A DNA stretch of 64,000 nt, taken from the NCBI GenBank assembly GCA_966424055.1, contig CBJLMB010000013.1, positions 1 through 64,000 of the forward strand, in the 5' to 3' direction. Shown here piece by piece: positions 1 through 8,337 of this stretch. This DNA is from Deminuibacter sp966424055 (GTDB lineage Bacteria; Bacteroidota; Bacteroidia; Chitinophagales; Chitinophagaceae). The notes under the pieces are model-generated. The model was given only the letters and a program-made list of their open reading frames with translations. It had not been told where the DNA came from and did not search any database. The position numbers and the translations under genes are program-made. Numbering within the stretch: the stretch's first letter is position 1; every line of letters begins with the position of its first letter.

Positions 1-30
1 CAAAGCCCCTTCTTTTATCACTCCCACTCG

Positions 31-90
31 ACCACTCAACCAATAACCACTCAAACATTCAACCACTCAACCATTCAACCATTCAACTAT
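31..90. repeat. Degenerate CCAYTCAA direct repeats
   Basis: About seven near-copies of the 8-9 base word CCAYTCAA(C) stand in tandem just before the first gene. No coding sequence covers them. Similar word-repeat islands with different words occur in three other gaps of this window. Function is unknown. Confidence 0.7.
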
Positions 91-138
91 TCTGTACAAA
101 TTGATTAATTTAACAGCCAATAGCTAAAATGGAAGAAA

Positions 139-1131
139 ATGGTACAACTCGGTATCTTGTTAACGCAGCAACACCGGTTGCTGAGCGTGGCGGCCATGCT
201 GGATGTGTTTGATACGGTTAACCGCTTTTATGAAGAGCAGGGGCAGCGGTCTTTTTTCCGTATTGTATTGGTGAGTACGGGTAGTGGCCAGCCTGCGGCT
301 TATCCGGGGTACAATAGTTGTTCCCTTACAGATGTGCCGCAACTGGATATTATTTTTATCCCGGCCTTTGCGACAGATGATGTGACATCGGCTGTAGGTG
401 AAAACGGGGCCTGTCTTTCATGGCTGCAGGAGCAACACCGCCGGGGTGCAGAAATAGCCAGTTTTTGTACAGGTGCATTTTTACTGGCTGCAACAGGATT
501 GCTCGATAAAAAACCGGCCACCACGCATATACAGGCTGCCCCGGCCTTCGCGCGTACCTATCCGATGGTGAAACTGAAAGCAGGGGAGATCACTACTTTT
601 TACCAGGGCATTTATACCGGTGGTGGTGCCACTAATAGTTTTCACCTGATGTTACGGGTGCTGGAAAAATATTGCGGAGCAGAGATCGCTGTGCGTGCTG
701 CAAAATATTTTGCTATTGATATGAACAGGGAGCAGCAAACTTATTTCAGCACCTTCCAGCCTGTACAGCACCATAAAGATGAACTGGTGAAGATGATGCA
801 GAGAAGTATTGAAAACAATTTCAATAAAGTTGATACCATTGAACAACTGCTGACAGAAATACCTGCCAGCCGCCGTAACCTGGTACGCCGTTTTAAAGCG
901 GCAACCGGCTGCACACCCATTGAGTACCTGCAGAAAACCAGGATCGAAGCAGCCAAAAGATTGCTGGAACAAACTGACCAGAGCGTTCTGGAAGTTACAC
1001 TACAGGCGGGTTACAACGATCTCAAGGCCTTTCGCCAGTTGTTTCGCAAAAATACCGGTATGACACCTACTGCCTACCGTGAAAAATTTTACAGGAAAAA
1101 AGTGATCGAACTGGAAAAAGAAGTGGTGTGA
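139..1131 (+). CDS. GlxA-type AraC family transcriptional regulator
   Basis: This 330-aa protein has an N-terminal DJ-1/PfpI-like (class I glutamine amidotransferase-like) domain at about residues 1-185. It includes the nucleophile-elbow segment ASFCTGAFLLAATGLL with Cys near residue 110. An AraC/XylS double helix-turn-helix follows at about residues 225-320, with the typical GYNDLKAFRQLFRKNTGMTP second helix set. This architecture is that of GlxA/FtrA regulators, where the first domain senses a ligand and is generally not a working amidase. The start at 139 is the first ATG in frame with the conserved GILL strand. It lies upstream of, and in the same direction as, the contractile injection system, separated by 610 bases. 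It could regulate that locus, but nothing in the sequence proves it. Family assignment is firm; target genes are unknown. Confidence 0.93.
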   Translation: MVQLGILLTQQHRLLSVAAMLDVFDTVNRFYEEQGQRSFFRIVLVSTGSGQPAAYPGYNSCSLTDVPQLDIIFIPAFATDDVTSAVGENGACLSWLQEQHRRGAEIASFCTGAFLLAATGLLDKKPATTHIQAAPAFARTYPMVKLKAGEITTFYQGIYTGGGATNSFHLMLRVLEKYCGAEIAVRAAKYFAIDMNREQQTYFSTFQPVQHHKDELVKMMQRSIENNFNKVDTIEQLLTEIPASRRNLVRRFKAATGCTPIEYLQKTRIEAAKRLLEQTDQSVLEVTLQAGYNDLKAFRQLFRKNTGMTPTAYREKFYRKKVIELEKEVV

Positions 1132-1741
1132 AATATTACATCAGGCATCTGCCTGTTTCTCTCTCATCGATAATGAAATAGCACGATACACGCGGCTGTT
1201 TCGCGGAAGCTACTACAGTCCGCGATAAATTGCAATGTGATTTTTCACTGCAAAAAATATACTTTTCGCTCTTGCAGAAACCAAAACTTCGCTGTACTTT
1301 GGTCACCGGTTTACAAAGCAACAGTTTGTGTAAATCGCTTCAGACCGATAGTGAGGATAAAGCTGAACCCTTTGATAAGTGACCCTGTTTGCCAGTTATG
1401 CCTTCGAACCAGTCTTCTGTTTGTATCAGTATTACTAACCCCTGAGTGTCTTCTTTATACATGAATCTTTTTTGCTAACAGGCATTGTTGTTTTGCCAGG
1501 ATATCTGCCTTAACGGATTATTGTCAAGTGGCATGTGATGCTTCTTACTGTATGCGCCTTGCATATCTTATGCAACAGGCCCTGGTATCATCATTTCCTT
1601 GCCGGAAAATATCCGCCTTTGAAACCGTGTGCTTTGTAAGTGCATACGCCACCGTATGCAAAAACAGGATGATGACCTGCAGGGAATGTCGTGTGCCTGA
1701 ACAACCATTTATTCTTTATTAATTGATCTCAATCTCCCGTC
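1132..1741. promoter_or_regulatory. Intergenic region before the eCIS operon, with paired inverted repeats
   Basis: No convincing gene lies here; the short reading frames have no recognisable protein character. Visible structures are: a 7-bp stem TCGCGGA/TCCGCGA (1201-1225); a bulged hairpin TTGCA..GTGA/TCAC.TGCAA with a T-rich loop (1230-1253), possibly the end of the upstream transcript; TTGCATA-3-TATGCAA (1559-1575); and TGCATACG-4-CGTATGCA (1641-1660). The last two share the half-site TGCATA and are the best operator candidates for the operon starting at 1742. I could not find a clear TAnnTTTG promoter with a correctly spaced TTTG box. Confidence 0.5.
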
Positions 1742-2353
1742 ATGATTGATAAAGCATTGTTATTGCTGCAAGGCGAGCTGGAAGCGTATTTCCTGTCAAA
1801 AGGAGACCCCGCCAATATCATCATCGATAATATCGGTTTGTTTGAAACAACAGCCGGTGCGTCGCTGACAGATAATGTCATTATATCAATGGTGAATATC
1901 GAAGAAGAATCTGCATTGAAAAACCAGGCCGCTGTAAAACGTTATGGCCTGCAGCCGGCAGTATATGAAAACAATCCTGTTTACCTGAATTTATATGTGT
2001 TGTTCACCTGCAATTATTCAGGTGAGTTTTATGTGGCTGCACTGAGGCGTCTATCGCTGGTGATACAGTTCCTGCAAGGGAAAACAGCTTTTGCCTATTC
2101 AAGTTCCGATGCCGCGGCGACAGTAGCGCCAGACCCTGCAACAGCTATAGCGGATATAATGGATCTGAAATTTACCATGGAATTGTATACACTCACATTT
2201 GAACAGATCAACCATTTATGGGGTTCGCTCGGTGGCAGGCAAATGCCTTCTGCCATGTATAAATTACGGCTGGTGGGTATCACAGAACGCAGACCGGTAA
2301 GAAATGTCCCGGTAATAGAAGAGATCAATACTTCCATCGCAAAATCGAACTGA
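1742..2353 (+). CDS. DUF4255 (Pvc16-like) eCIS tube/sheath terminator protein
   Basis: A 203-aa protein starting IDKALLLLQGELEAYFL, with the pattern of the DUF4255/Pvc16 N-terminal family. These proteins cap the end of contractile injection system tubes and sheaths distal to the baseplate. The middle carries the family's NLYVLFTCNYSGEFYVAALRRLSLVIQFLQ strand-helix block. The C-terminal part ends the fold with an LTFEQINHLWGSLGGRQMPS segment typical of the family. It is the first gene of the injection-system operon. Its TGA overlaps the next ATG by one base (TGATG), implying translational coupling. The annotation rests on family pattern and on the sheath, tube and spike genes that follow. Confidence 0.88.
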   Translation: MIDKALLLLQGELEAYFLSKGDPANIIIDNIGLFETTAGASLTDNVIISMVNIEEESALKNQAAVKRYGLQPAVYENNPVYLNLYVLFTCNYSGEFYVAALRRLSLVIQFLQGKTAFAYSSSDAAATVAPDPATAIADIMDLKFTMELYTLTFEQINHLWGSLGGRQMPSAMYKLRLVGITERRPVRNVPVIEEINTSIAKSN

Positions 2354-3690
2354 TGTTCTCTGTTAATTATAAAATATTATTTGAAGTGCAGCTGCAGCAT
2401 GAATACTATCTCACCAATAGTGATGGCAGCACTGTATTTGACCTGCCTTCGCAGCAGGACAGGCAGCATTTTCTTTTTGACCGGTTTACTGGCAGGCAGG
2501 CTACGGTGGATGATGATGTGGTATACCGTGTTGCACCGTTTGCAGAAGCATTGTTCAGGCAATACAGGCTGCATCTTTTGCCCTCGTACAGCGGCTTTCA
2601 GGTATTGACAGAAGTAACAGCACAAACCCTTTCCGACGGAACCAAAGTATACAAACCCCTGGTGCCCCTTGCTGCTGATATGAATATAACGGCAGCCATC
2701 TACAAAAAGACTGCAGCACTGGATACTTTTTCCAACCAGCGGTTTCTCCGGCCGCTGCCTGCAGCTTACCTGTTCAGCAATGAGCACCTGCCTGCTGCCC
2801 GCAGCTTTCCTTTTTTATGCAATCCTGTTGCGGCATACGATGCTTCGGGAAGCTATGAACAGGGCGAACTGGCTGCATATGGCCCCGCTGATCTGCGGCA
2901 ATATTATTTTGACGGAGCAGCAGACCAATGGATGAAAACACCGGGAACTGTTTTTGCAAATGAAGCCGATGCCATGCTGCTGCCAAGAAAATTCCTTTAC
3001 CGGCTGAACAGTGCTGCTGCCGTTACAACAGCTGAGGTGAGCCTGATGGATGCCGGCAGCCAGGTGATCCGTTCAGCTGCTTTCAGCAGTACAACAGGTA
3101 TACGATCACTGCCGCTCGATTTCAGCAATGATGCGATGCAGCCACAGCGCCCAGAAGTACAGGCGTTTCCTTTTGTGGGCCTGGCAGGCAGCAGTTTGTA
3201 CACACTAAAGATCACGATCAATAATACCAGTTCACTGGTACATAAGATCGCTTTTACAGATGACGCATCAACTTTCCCAGACTACTGGGCGCTCGTTAAT
3301 ATTAAACCGGCAGTGACAGATGCCGCTTTTAACCTGATAGCCACCGATGGGTTCCTGGTTACACGCAAAACACCGGCAGGCAGTATTGTGCCGCATCCTG
3401 TATTTGAAATACCCGTAAAAAGCCGGTTCACTTTCTGGCGCTATGGAAATGATAAAGCAGCACAGCTCAAAACAAGCACAGATACAACTGATTTCTGTGT
3501 AACCGCAGGCAATTACCTGGTAAGCAAAACACCGCGCTCTGCCAGTTACCTGCCTACATTGTTCAGAAAAACAGATAACACCCTGCATTATTTACCCAAC
3601 CCGGTTTCGTATGCCGCTATCAGCAGTGACAGCAGGCGGTTATATACAGATATACTGGTGCCCGAATCAAAAATGTTTCCTATTGTCTAA
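2353..3690 (+). CDS. Unknown beta-rich eCIS-associated protein
   Basis: I do not recognise a family for this 445-aa protein. It has no signal peptide or transmembrane helix, one or two cysteines, and long alternating hydrophobic stretches that suggest a beta-sandwich-rich fold. The N-terminal segment (YKILFEVQLQHEYYLTN) and a C-terminal strand-rich half look structural rather than enzymatic. It is translationally coupled to the DUF4255 terminator gene by a one-base overlap and lies 34 bases before the sheath gene. It is therefore probably part of the particle, for instance a cap, collar or tube-end protein. That role is inference from position only; an external decoration is equally possible. 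Confidence 0.6.
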   Translation: MFSVNYKILFEVQLQHEYYLTNSDGSTVFDLPSQQDRQHFLFDRFTGRQATVDDDVVYRVAPFAEALFRQYRLHLLPSYSGFQVLTEVTAQTLSDGTKVYKPLVPLAADMNITAAIYKKTAALDTFSNQRFLRPLPAAYLFSNEHLPAARSFPFLCNPVAAYDASGSYEQGELAAYGPADLRQYYFDGAADQWMKTPGTVFANEADAMLLPRKFLYRLNSAAAVTTAEVSLMDAGSQVIRSAAFSSTTGIRSLPLDFSNDAMQPQRPEVQAFPFVGLAGSSLYTLKITINNTSSLVHKIAFTDDASTFPDYWALVNIKPAVTDAAFNLIATDGFLVTRKTPAGSIVPHPVFEIPVKSRFTFWRYGNDKAAQLKTSTDTTDFCVTAGNYLVSKTPRSASYLPTLFRKTDNTLHYLPNPVSYAAISSDSRRLYTDILVPESKMFPIV

Positions 3691-3724
3691 ATCATAAAAA
3701 TCATCATTCCTAAATCAATGTAAT

Positions 3725-5149
3725 ATGCCAGCAGAATACAAAACACCTGGGGTGTATATTGAAGAAATACCCCACCTGCCACCTTCCATCGCTTCGGTTG
3801 AAACGGCCATACCGGCATTTATCGGCTACACCGAGAGAGCGCAGGAAAAACAGCCGGGCGATCTGAAGAATGTGCCTTTCCGTATCGAATCAATGCTGGA
3901 ATACCAGCAGTATTTTGGTGGTGCGTTCCCCGAAAAATCGATTACGGTTACCATCGATACATCACAGGCCAATAAAACGGATATACAGGCAAAAGCCAAT
4001 CCGCCGCAATACCTGATGTATTATTCACTGCAATTGTTTTTTGCCAATGGCGGTGGCCCCTGTTATATTGTATCGGTGGGCGATTACAGCGGGGGCGGTG
4101 TTATACTGGAGACCGACCTGGAAACAGGGCTGGGTACCCTGCCGAAGATCAAAGAGATCACCCTGATCGTTTTCCCCGATGCGGTTAACTTAACGGCTGC
4201 TGCCGCTTTTTATAAACTGCACCAGGCCGCTATCCAGCAATGTGTTGACCTGCAGAACAGGTTTACCATCCTGGATGTGTTCAGAGACCCCGCCAGCGGC
4301 AGATGGCAGGATGATGTGGATGCATTGCGCAATACACTGTCTGGTGATACTGAGGTGCTGAAATATGCAGGCGTTTATTTTCCGCGCATCAACACTGGTG
4401 TCACTTACAGTTACCAGGTAGTTGGTACGCATACAGACAATGATGCATTGGTAAAAATTGTATCTGTTGGTGGCGGCGATTTTGGTGCTACACTTGCCGA
4501 TCTGAAAAGCAAGAACAATTCTTTCTATTTCCTTGCTAAAAATGCGATCGATAACCTGAATATGCTGCTGCCTGCCGCACCTGCAATGGCAGGTATTTAT
4601 GCACAGGTGGATGCTGCAAGAGGTGTATGGAAAGCACCTGCCAATGTGAACATCAGCAATGCTATTAGTCCTGAAATATTGATCACCGACCAGGAACAGG
4701 AAAACCTGAATGTGGATACTACCGCAGGTAAATCCATCAATGCTATCCGCTCTTTCCCCGGGCGTGGGCCTGCCATTGTATGGGGCGCACGCACACTGGC
4801 AGGTAATGACAATGAATGGCGCTATATATCTGTTCGCCGCTTCTTCATTATGGTGGAGCAGTCAACTAAAAATGCGGTGGAGCAGTTTGTATTTGAGCCC
4901 AATGATGAGAACACCTGGGTGCGTATAAAGTCGATGATCCAGAACTATCTCACCCAGCAATGGAAAGCTGGCGCACTGATGGGCGCTTCCACCAAAGAAG
5001 CTTTTTTTGTACACATAGGGCTGGGGCAAACCATGACTGAAGTGGATATATGGGAAGGACGGCTGATCATCGAAATTGGCCTGGCAGCAGTACGCCCTGC
5101 TGAATTCATTATCCTGCGCTTCATGCATAAAATGTTAGCTGAATCATAG
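3725..5149 (+). CDS. Contractile sheath protein (phage tail sheath family)
   Basis: A 474-aa tail sheath subunit. The N-terminus, YKTPGVYIEEIPHLPPSIAS followed by VETAIPAFIGYT, is the hallmark of phage and eCIS sheath proteins. The C-terminal sheath domain (about residues 340-474) carries RYISVRRFFIMVEQS, then QQWKAGALMGAS, then the closing strand VDIWEGRLIIEIGLAAVRPAEFI. In the assembled particle these subunits polymerise around the tube, and their contraction drives the spike into a target. Only one sheath gene is present, whereas Afp and PVC clusters have three sheath paralogues. A 106-base structured gap follows. Identification is secure. Confidence 0.96.
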   Translation: MPAEYKTPGVYIEEIPHLPPSIASVETAIPAFIGYTERAQEKQPGDLKNVPFRIESMLEYQQYFGGAFPEKSITVTIDTSQANKTDIQAKANPPQYLMYYSLQLFFANGGGPCYIVSVGDYSGGGVILETDLETGLGTLPKIKEITLIVFPDAVNLTAAAAFYKLHQAAIQQCVDLQNRFTILDVFRDPASGRWQDDVDALRNTLSGDTEVLKYAGVYFPRINTGVTYSYQVVGTHTDNDALVKIVSVGGGDFGATLADLKSKNNSFYFLAKNAIDNLNMLLPAAPAMAGIYAQVDAARGVWKAPANVNISNAISPEILITDQEQENLNVDTTAGKSINAIRSFPGRGPAIVWGARTLAGNDNEWRYISVRRFFIMVEQSTKNAVEQFVFEPNDENTWVRIKSMIQNYLTQQWKAGALMGASTKEAFFVHIGLGQTMTEVDIWEGRLIIEIGLAAVRPAEFIILRFMHKMLAES

Positions 5150-5166
5150 CCGCTACCGGTATGCAA

Positions 5167-5225
5167 CCAACAACCAGGATGTACGGAAACTTCACCTGTT
5201 GTTGGGCAACCTGCAGTGTACATCC
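5167..5225 (+). promoter_or_regulatory. Alternative RNA hairpins after the sheath gene
   Basis: Two mutually exclusive stems can form in the transcript. CCAACAA-C-CAGG (5167-5178) pairs with CCTGTTGTTGG (5195-5205) with one bulged base. GGATGTAC (5177-5184) pairs with GTACATCC (5218-5225). There is no downstream U-run, so this is not a classic terminator. It could stabilise the upstream sheath mRNA or attenuate read-through, which would suit the large sheath excess needed. Function is inferred. Confidence 0.4.
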
Positions 5226-5255
5226 AATTAATTTGATCATCTATAACTCTTTTTT

Positions 5256-6242
5256 ATGGCTACACAACAACAAGGGTATAACCAGGGCCGGGGCTCTGAA
5301 AAGAATCATAAAGACGGAGAACCACCTACTAAAAAAACAGTCAAAAAACTGAAAGAACAATATTGTATCGAGCTGAAAACACTTTCAGGCGATTTGCAGG
5401 AAGCAGAAGAAAACAATAAAGGACTGTATAAAATATACCACCAGAAAAAATGCGCTTTTGTTAAAACAGAACAGAACTACCGCATTACCCGCAATCTTGA
5501 AATAACAGTAGGAGTAGAGCTGATACAGGCCTCAAAGGAAATGAATAATAACCTGAACGCTTACCTGGCAGATAATAAGGCCATCATTGCGGCGCTGAAC
5601 AATATTGTAGCGGCTACAAAAAATGCCAAAGCGAAATTCAGTGACCTGCGCGATGCGGCCGCTAAACTGGATGCCTGCCGCAACGATTCCTGCAACAAAT
5701 CGCAAGTGATACTGCTTACCGGTAAACGGCAGGATGATTGCGGCGAGGAATCAACACAGCCGCCCTGCGGTTGTGAGAATGCCGCCCTGATACTGGATGA
5801 ACTGGTGGATGTGCCGGTATCATTCAGCAGGGATAGTGACACTATTTTCGGCGCATCTGCTGATGTGGTGGGTATTCAAACTTTTTCCAATATCACTGCG
5901 CTTTCTGCTTTCCAGGCCGATCTTACCACCAGGGCCAAAGCTTTTGATGATTTTATACAAAGCAAAATGAAAGCCGGAGACACCGATATGCAGGCAGTGC
6001 AGGCTGATTTAACCAAAGCCACCCAGGATCTCACACAGTCTGAATACCTGTTGTACAATAAACGCGATACAATGGATGCAGTGATCGGTATAAAAGATTA
6101 CCTGTGCCAGGGTAATTGCGAATGTATCACAGAAGAAGAAGACCGGTTTAAACAATGCAAATGCGAAATATGCGATATCAGCCAGGAGGTGATGGATATC
6201 TACTGCAGTGAAAAACCGGAAGCTGCATCAGCTGCCAGCTAG
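5256..6242 (+). CDS. Unknown cysteine-rich coiled-coil protein A (eCIS locus)
   Basis: A 328-aa protein without a recognised family. The first 30 residues are polar and probably disordered. Residues about 25-140 and 220-280 are predicted by eye to be long heptad-like helices rich in K, E, Q and A. Around fourteen cysteines are present, including a cluster near residues 135-175 (DACRNDSCNK, then PPCGCEN) and a dense C-terminal cluster (QGNCECITEEE, then KQCKCEICD). No signal peptide or membrane segment is seen, so the cysteines probably bind metal or remain reduced until particle release. It lies between the sheath and tube genes and resembles the next gene in composition and layout, so it is likely a particle component or assembly factor. 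Function unknown. Confidence 0.7.
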   Translation: MATQQQGYNQGRGSEKNHKDGEPPTKKTVKKLKEQYCIELKTLSGDLQEAEENNKGLYKIYHQKKCAFVKTEQNYRITRNLEITVGVELIQASKEMNNNLNAYLADNKAIIAALNNIVAATKNAKAKFSDLRDAAAKLDACRNDSCNKSQVILLTGKRQDDCGEESTQPPCGCENAALILDELVDVPVSFSRDSDTIFGASADVVGIQTFSNITALSAFQADLTTRAKAFDDFIQSKMKAGDTDMQAVQADLTKATQDLTQSEYLLYNKRDTMDAVIGIKDYLCQGNCECITEEEDRFKQCKCEICDISQEVMDIYCSEKPEAASAAS

Positions 6243-6281
6243 CTGCAACCGGCCATTCTTTCATTTTAAAAATCTATAGTG

Positions 6282-7196
6282 ATGTTAGCTTATACTAAAA
6301 TCAAATCTTTACAGGAAATACTTTCCTGCTGCGAGCAGGATCCCAACACGCCTGAACCGCCGGGCGGAACAGATTGCTGTTACGACAACTGGAATGCCGA
6401 CCTGCAGTCTGTTACCGCCAACTGGCAAAAAGCCAGCGCCATAGCCAGCAAAAAAGAAAAAGCATTTAACCATGCTACAGACTGGTATGGCAAACTGAAG
6501 ATATGGGTGGATGACTGGGAGCAGGCCGATTCACTGGCCGATGCCATCAGCAGGCAGCTGGAGCTGTATGTAAAACACCTTAACAAGGTATGTGTGATCC
6601 TCTCCAAAACATCCAAATCATTGGAGATACTGTTTTGCATGATCCGTGATCTGTACACACGCGTTGACTGGCTGAAGCGCCAGTATGATGAACTGTACGT
6701 TTGCATCAACAGCCTGAAAAGACCTGAGCTGAATCCCGGAACACCATTGCGCAATTGCCTGGATGATTACGGCAAAAAACTGGATGCAGTGATCGCCACA
6801 CGCGACGACCTGATCACACAGGTGGTGAGCGTACTGGAATTGTCGTTTGAGCTGCATGACAATATCTGCGATGAATACGGGCTGAAAGCCGTACTGATCT
6901 ATTGGAAGCGGATTTTTACCGACTGTGATTATAACCAGGATGCCCGCGCACGTCATGCCAGCTCACCAGATCCTGAATGCACCTGTTGCGATCTTAAACC
7001 GGAGATCAGCTTCCCGATCGACAAAAGCAGTTATTACAATGACCTGCGCAAACATTACGAAGAAACCAAAAACGAAGTGGCCAGGCTGAAAAAAGAGCTG
7101 TCGCAGGCCAATGAAAAGAAAACGGCATTGCAGGCCTGTAAAGACGGGCTGACCAATGCACTGCAGGCCGTAGACCCCGCAGTAAGATGCAAATAA
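6282..7196 (+). CDS. Unknown cysteine-rich coiled-coil protein B (eCIS locus)
   Basis: A 304-aa protein without a recognised family. I chose the ATG at 6282; a GTG lies immediately before it. Cysteine pairs open the protein (SCCEQD, DCCYDNW). Long amphipathic helices occupy about residues 40-215. A CTCC cluster near residue 235 (PECTCCDLKPEISFP) precedes a final helical coiled coil (NEVARLKKELSQANEKKTA). About fifteen cysteines are visible and there is no signal peptide or membrane helix. It follows protein A by 39 bases and precedes the first tube gene by 27 bases. The similar size, composition and cysteine-cluster-plus-coil layout suggest a divergent pair acting together. Whether they are fibres, cage, chaperone or tube-lumen proteins cannot be told from sequence. 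Confidence 0.7.
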   Translation: MLAYTKIKSLQEILSCCEQDPNTPEPPGGTDCCYDNWNADLQSVTANWQKASAIASKKEKAFNHATDWYGKLKIWVDDWEQADSLADAISRQLELYVKHLNKVCVILSKTSKSLEILFCMIRDLYTRVDWLKRQYDELYVCINSLKRPELNPGTPLRNCLDDYGKKLDAVIATRDDLITQVVSVLELSFELHDNICDEYGLKAVLIYWKRIFTDCDYNQDARARHASSPDPECTCCDLKPEISFPIDKSSYYNDLRKHYEETKNEVARLKKELSQANEKKTALQACKDGLTNALQAVDPAVRCK

Positions 7197-7223
7197 TATT
7201 CATCCATTTTAAAACGCAAGTAT

Positions 7224-7688
7224 ATGGCAGACGATCCTAAAAAAAATTATCCCCTTCCCAAGTTTCATTTCCAGCTGGAATGGGGCGGTACCAGGGTGGG
7301 GTTCACAGAAGTGACCGGGCTTGATTTTGAAACCCAGGTCATTGAATACCGTGAAGGCAGTAATCCCGCCTATCATAAAAGCAAGCAGCCAGGGCTTACC
7401 AAATATGCCGATATCACGCTGAAGAGAGGTACATTTCTTGGCGACTTTGAATATTTCCAGCAATGGAAAAAAACATTCATGTTCCAGGAAGGTAAAGAAA
7501 AATTCAGGCGCGATGTTACGATCAAGCTGCTGGATGAAGAACATAAGCCTATCATCACCTGGTCTGTACACCAGGCCTGGCCATCTAAAATACAGTCAAC
7601 CGACCTGAAAGCAGATGGCAATGAAGTGGCCATAGAAACAATGACACTGGTGCATGAAGGGCTCGCGATTGTTGAAGCCAATACCTGA
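7224..7688 (+). CDS. Inner tube protein 1 (T4 gp19/Hcp-like)
   Basis: A 154-aa tube protein. The opening FHFQLEWGGTRVGFTEVTGLD and the later pattern YADITLKRGTFLG, then KLLDEEHKPIITWSVHQAWP, match the phage T4 gp19-like tail-tube family used in eCIS (Pvc1/Afp1 equivalents). Hexamers stack to form the rigid inner tube that is propelled by sheath contraction and may hold cargo. A second tube gene follows after 17 bases, as in related clusters where the first forms the bulk of the tube and the second starts it at the baseplate. Which is which here is inferred from order. Confidence 0.94.
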   Translation: MADDPKKNYPLPKFHFQLEWGGTRVGFTEVTGLDFETQVIEYREGSNPAYHKSKQPGLTKYADITLKRGTFLGDFEYFQQWKKTFMFQEGKEKFRRDVTIKLLDEEHKPIITWSVHQAWPSKIQSTDLKADGNEVAIETMTLVHEGLAIVEANT

Positions 7689-7705
7689 TACTATAAATTC
7701 CGGTT

Positions 7706-8155
7706 ATGGAGGAGAACAGTTTTTACCAGACCGTCAATTTCCATTTCAAAGTGGCATTCAGGGACAATATCGATGTTCGCTTTCAATCAGTGACAGGACT
7801 GGATGCTACCATTGATACGGAAACGGTCAGGGAAGGTGGCGAAAACCGTTTTGAACACGTAATTCCCACGCGGCGCAAATATGGACCGCTGGTATTGAAG
7901 CGCGGTTTGTTGTCGCCGTCGCAGTCGGCAATTACCCGCTGGCTTAAACAGGCTTTCGATAATGAACGTATTGTGCCGATGGATACCCTGCAGATCATAC
8001 TGCTGAATGAATCGCACAATGCCCTGATGCAATGGACGGTGAACAATGTTTGGCCCCGCAGCTGGAAGCTGGGCGAGCTCAATGCGGAAACCGGCGCCAT
8101 ACTGATCGAAACACTGGAATTGAACTACAACCGCCTCATCTTTGAAAATCCCTGA
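7706..8155 (+). CDS. Tube protein 2 (Pvc5-like tube initiator)
   Basis: A 149-aa gp19-family tube paralogue with the same frame of motifs as its neighbour: FHFKVAFRD, VTGLDATIDTETVREGGEN, PLVLKRGLL and QWTVNNVWPRSWKLGELNAE. In the PVC and Afp systems the second short tube protein (Pvc5/Afp5) forms the tube ring joining the spike complex to the main tube. The position directly before the DUF5908, LysM and spike genes fits that role. The stop is separated from the next start by only two bases. The tube family is secure; the initiator role is inferred from synteny. Confidence 0.92.
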   Translation: MEENSFYQTVNFHFKVAFRDNIDVRFQSVTGLDATIDTETVREGGENRFEHVIPTRRKYGPLVLKRGLLSPSQSAITRWLKQAFDNERIVPMDTLQIILLNESHNALMQWTVNNVWPRSWKLGELNAETGAILIETLELNYNRLIFENP

Positions 8156-8157
8156 CC

Positions 8158-8337
8158 ATGCCAATAGAAATACGGGAACTGGTGATCAAGGCCACCGTTA
8201 CACAGGAACCGGGCAACAATGCCGGTGGCAGCACAACTGCTGCAGCTTCTAATAACGCTGTAACACCGGCAGAGGAACTTATCAATGCCTGTGTAGACAA
8301 AATACTGGACATTTTAAAAAATCGCCATGAACGGTAG
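8158..8337 (+). CDS. DUF5908 family small protein
   Basis: A 59-aa protein opening MPIEIRELVIKATVT, the signature of the DUF5908 family found in eCIS clusters of Bacteroidota and other bacteria. A low-complexity Ala/Asn/Thr linker is followed by a C-terminal helix (ELINACVDKILDILKNRHER). It starts two bases after the preceding tube gene and overlaps the next gene by 11 bases in another frame, so it is embedded in a translationally coupled chain. The position matches the small Pvc6/Afp6-type gene between tube and Pvc7. Its molecular function is not known; it may be an assembly chaperone or a minor baseplate-hub piece. Confidence 0.85.
   Translation: MPIEIRELVIKATVTQEPGNNAGGSTTAAASNNAVTPAEELINACVDKILDILKNRHER

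Noticed and set aside
1237..1722. Two short + strand frames in the gap before the eCIS operon
   Set aside because: Cysteine- and arginine-rich composition typical of non-coding frames, no recognisable family, and they overlap the operator-like repeats.
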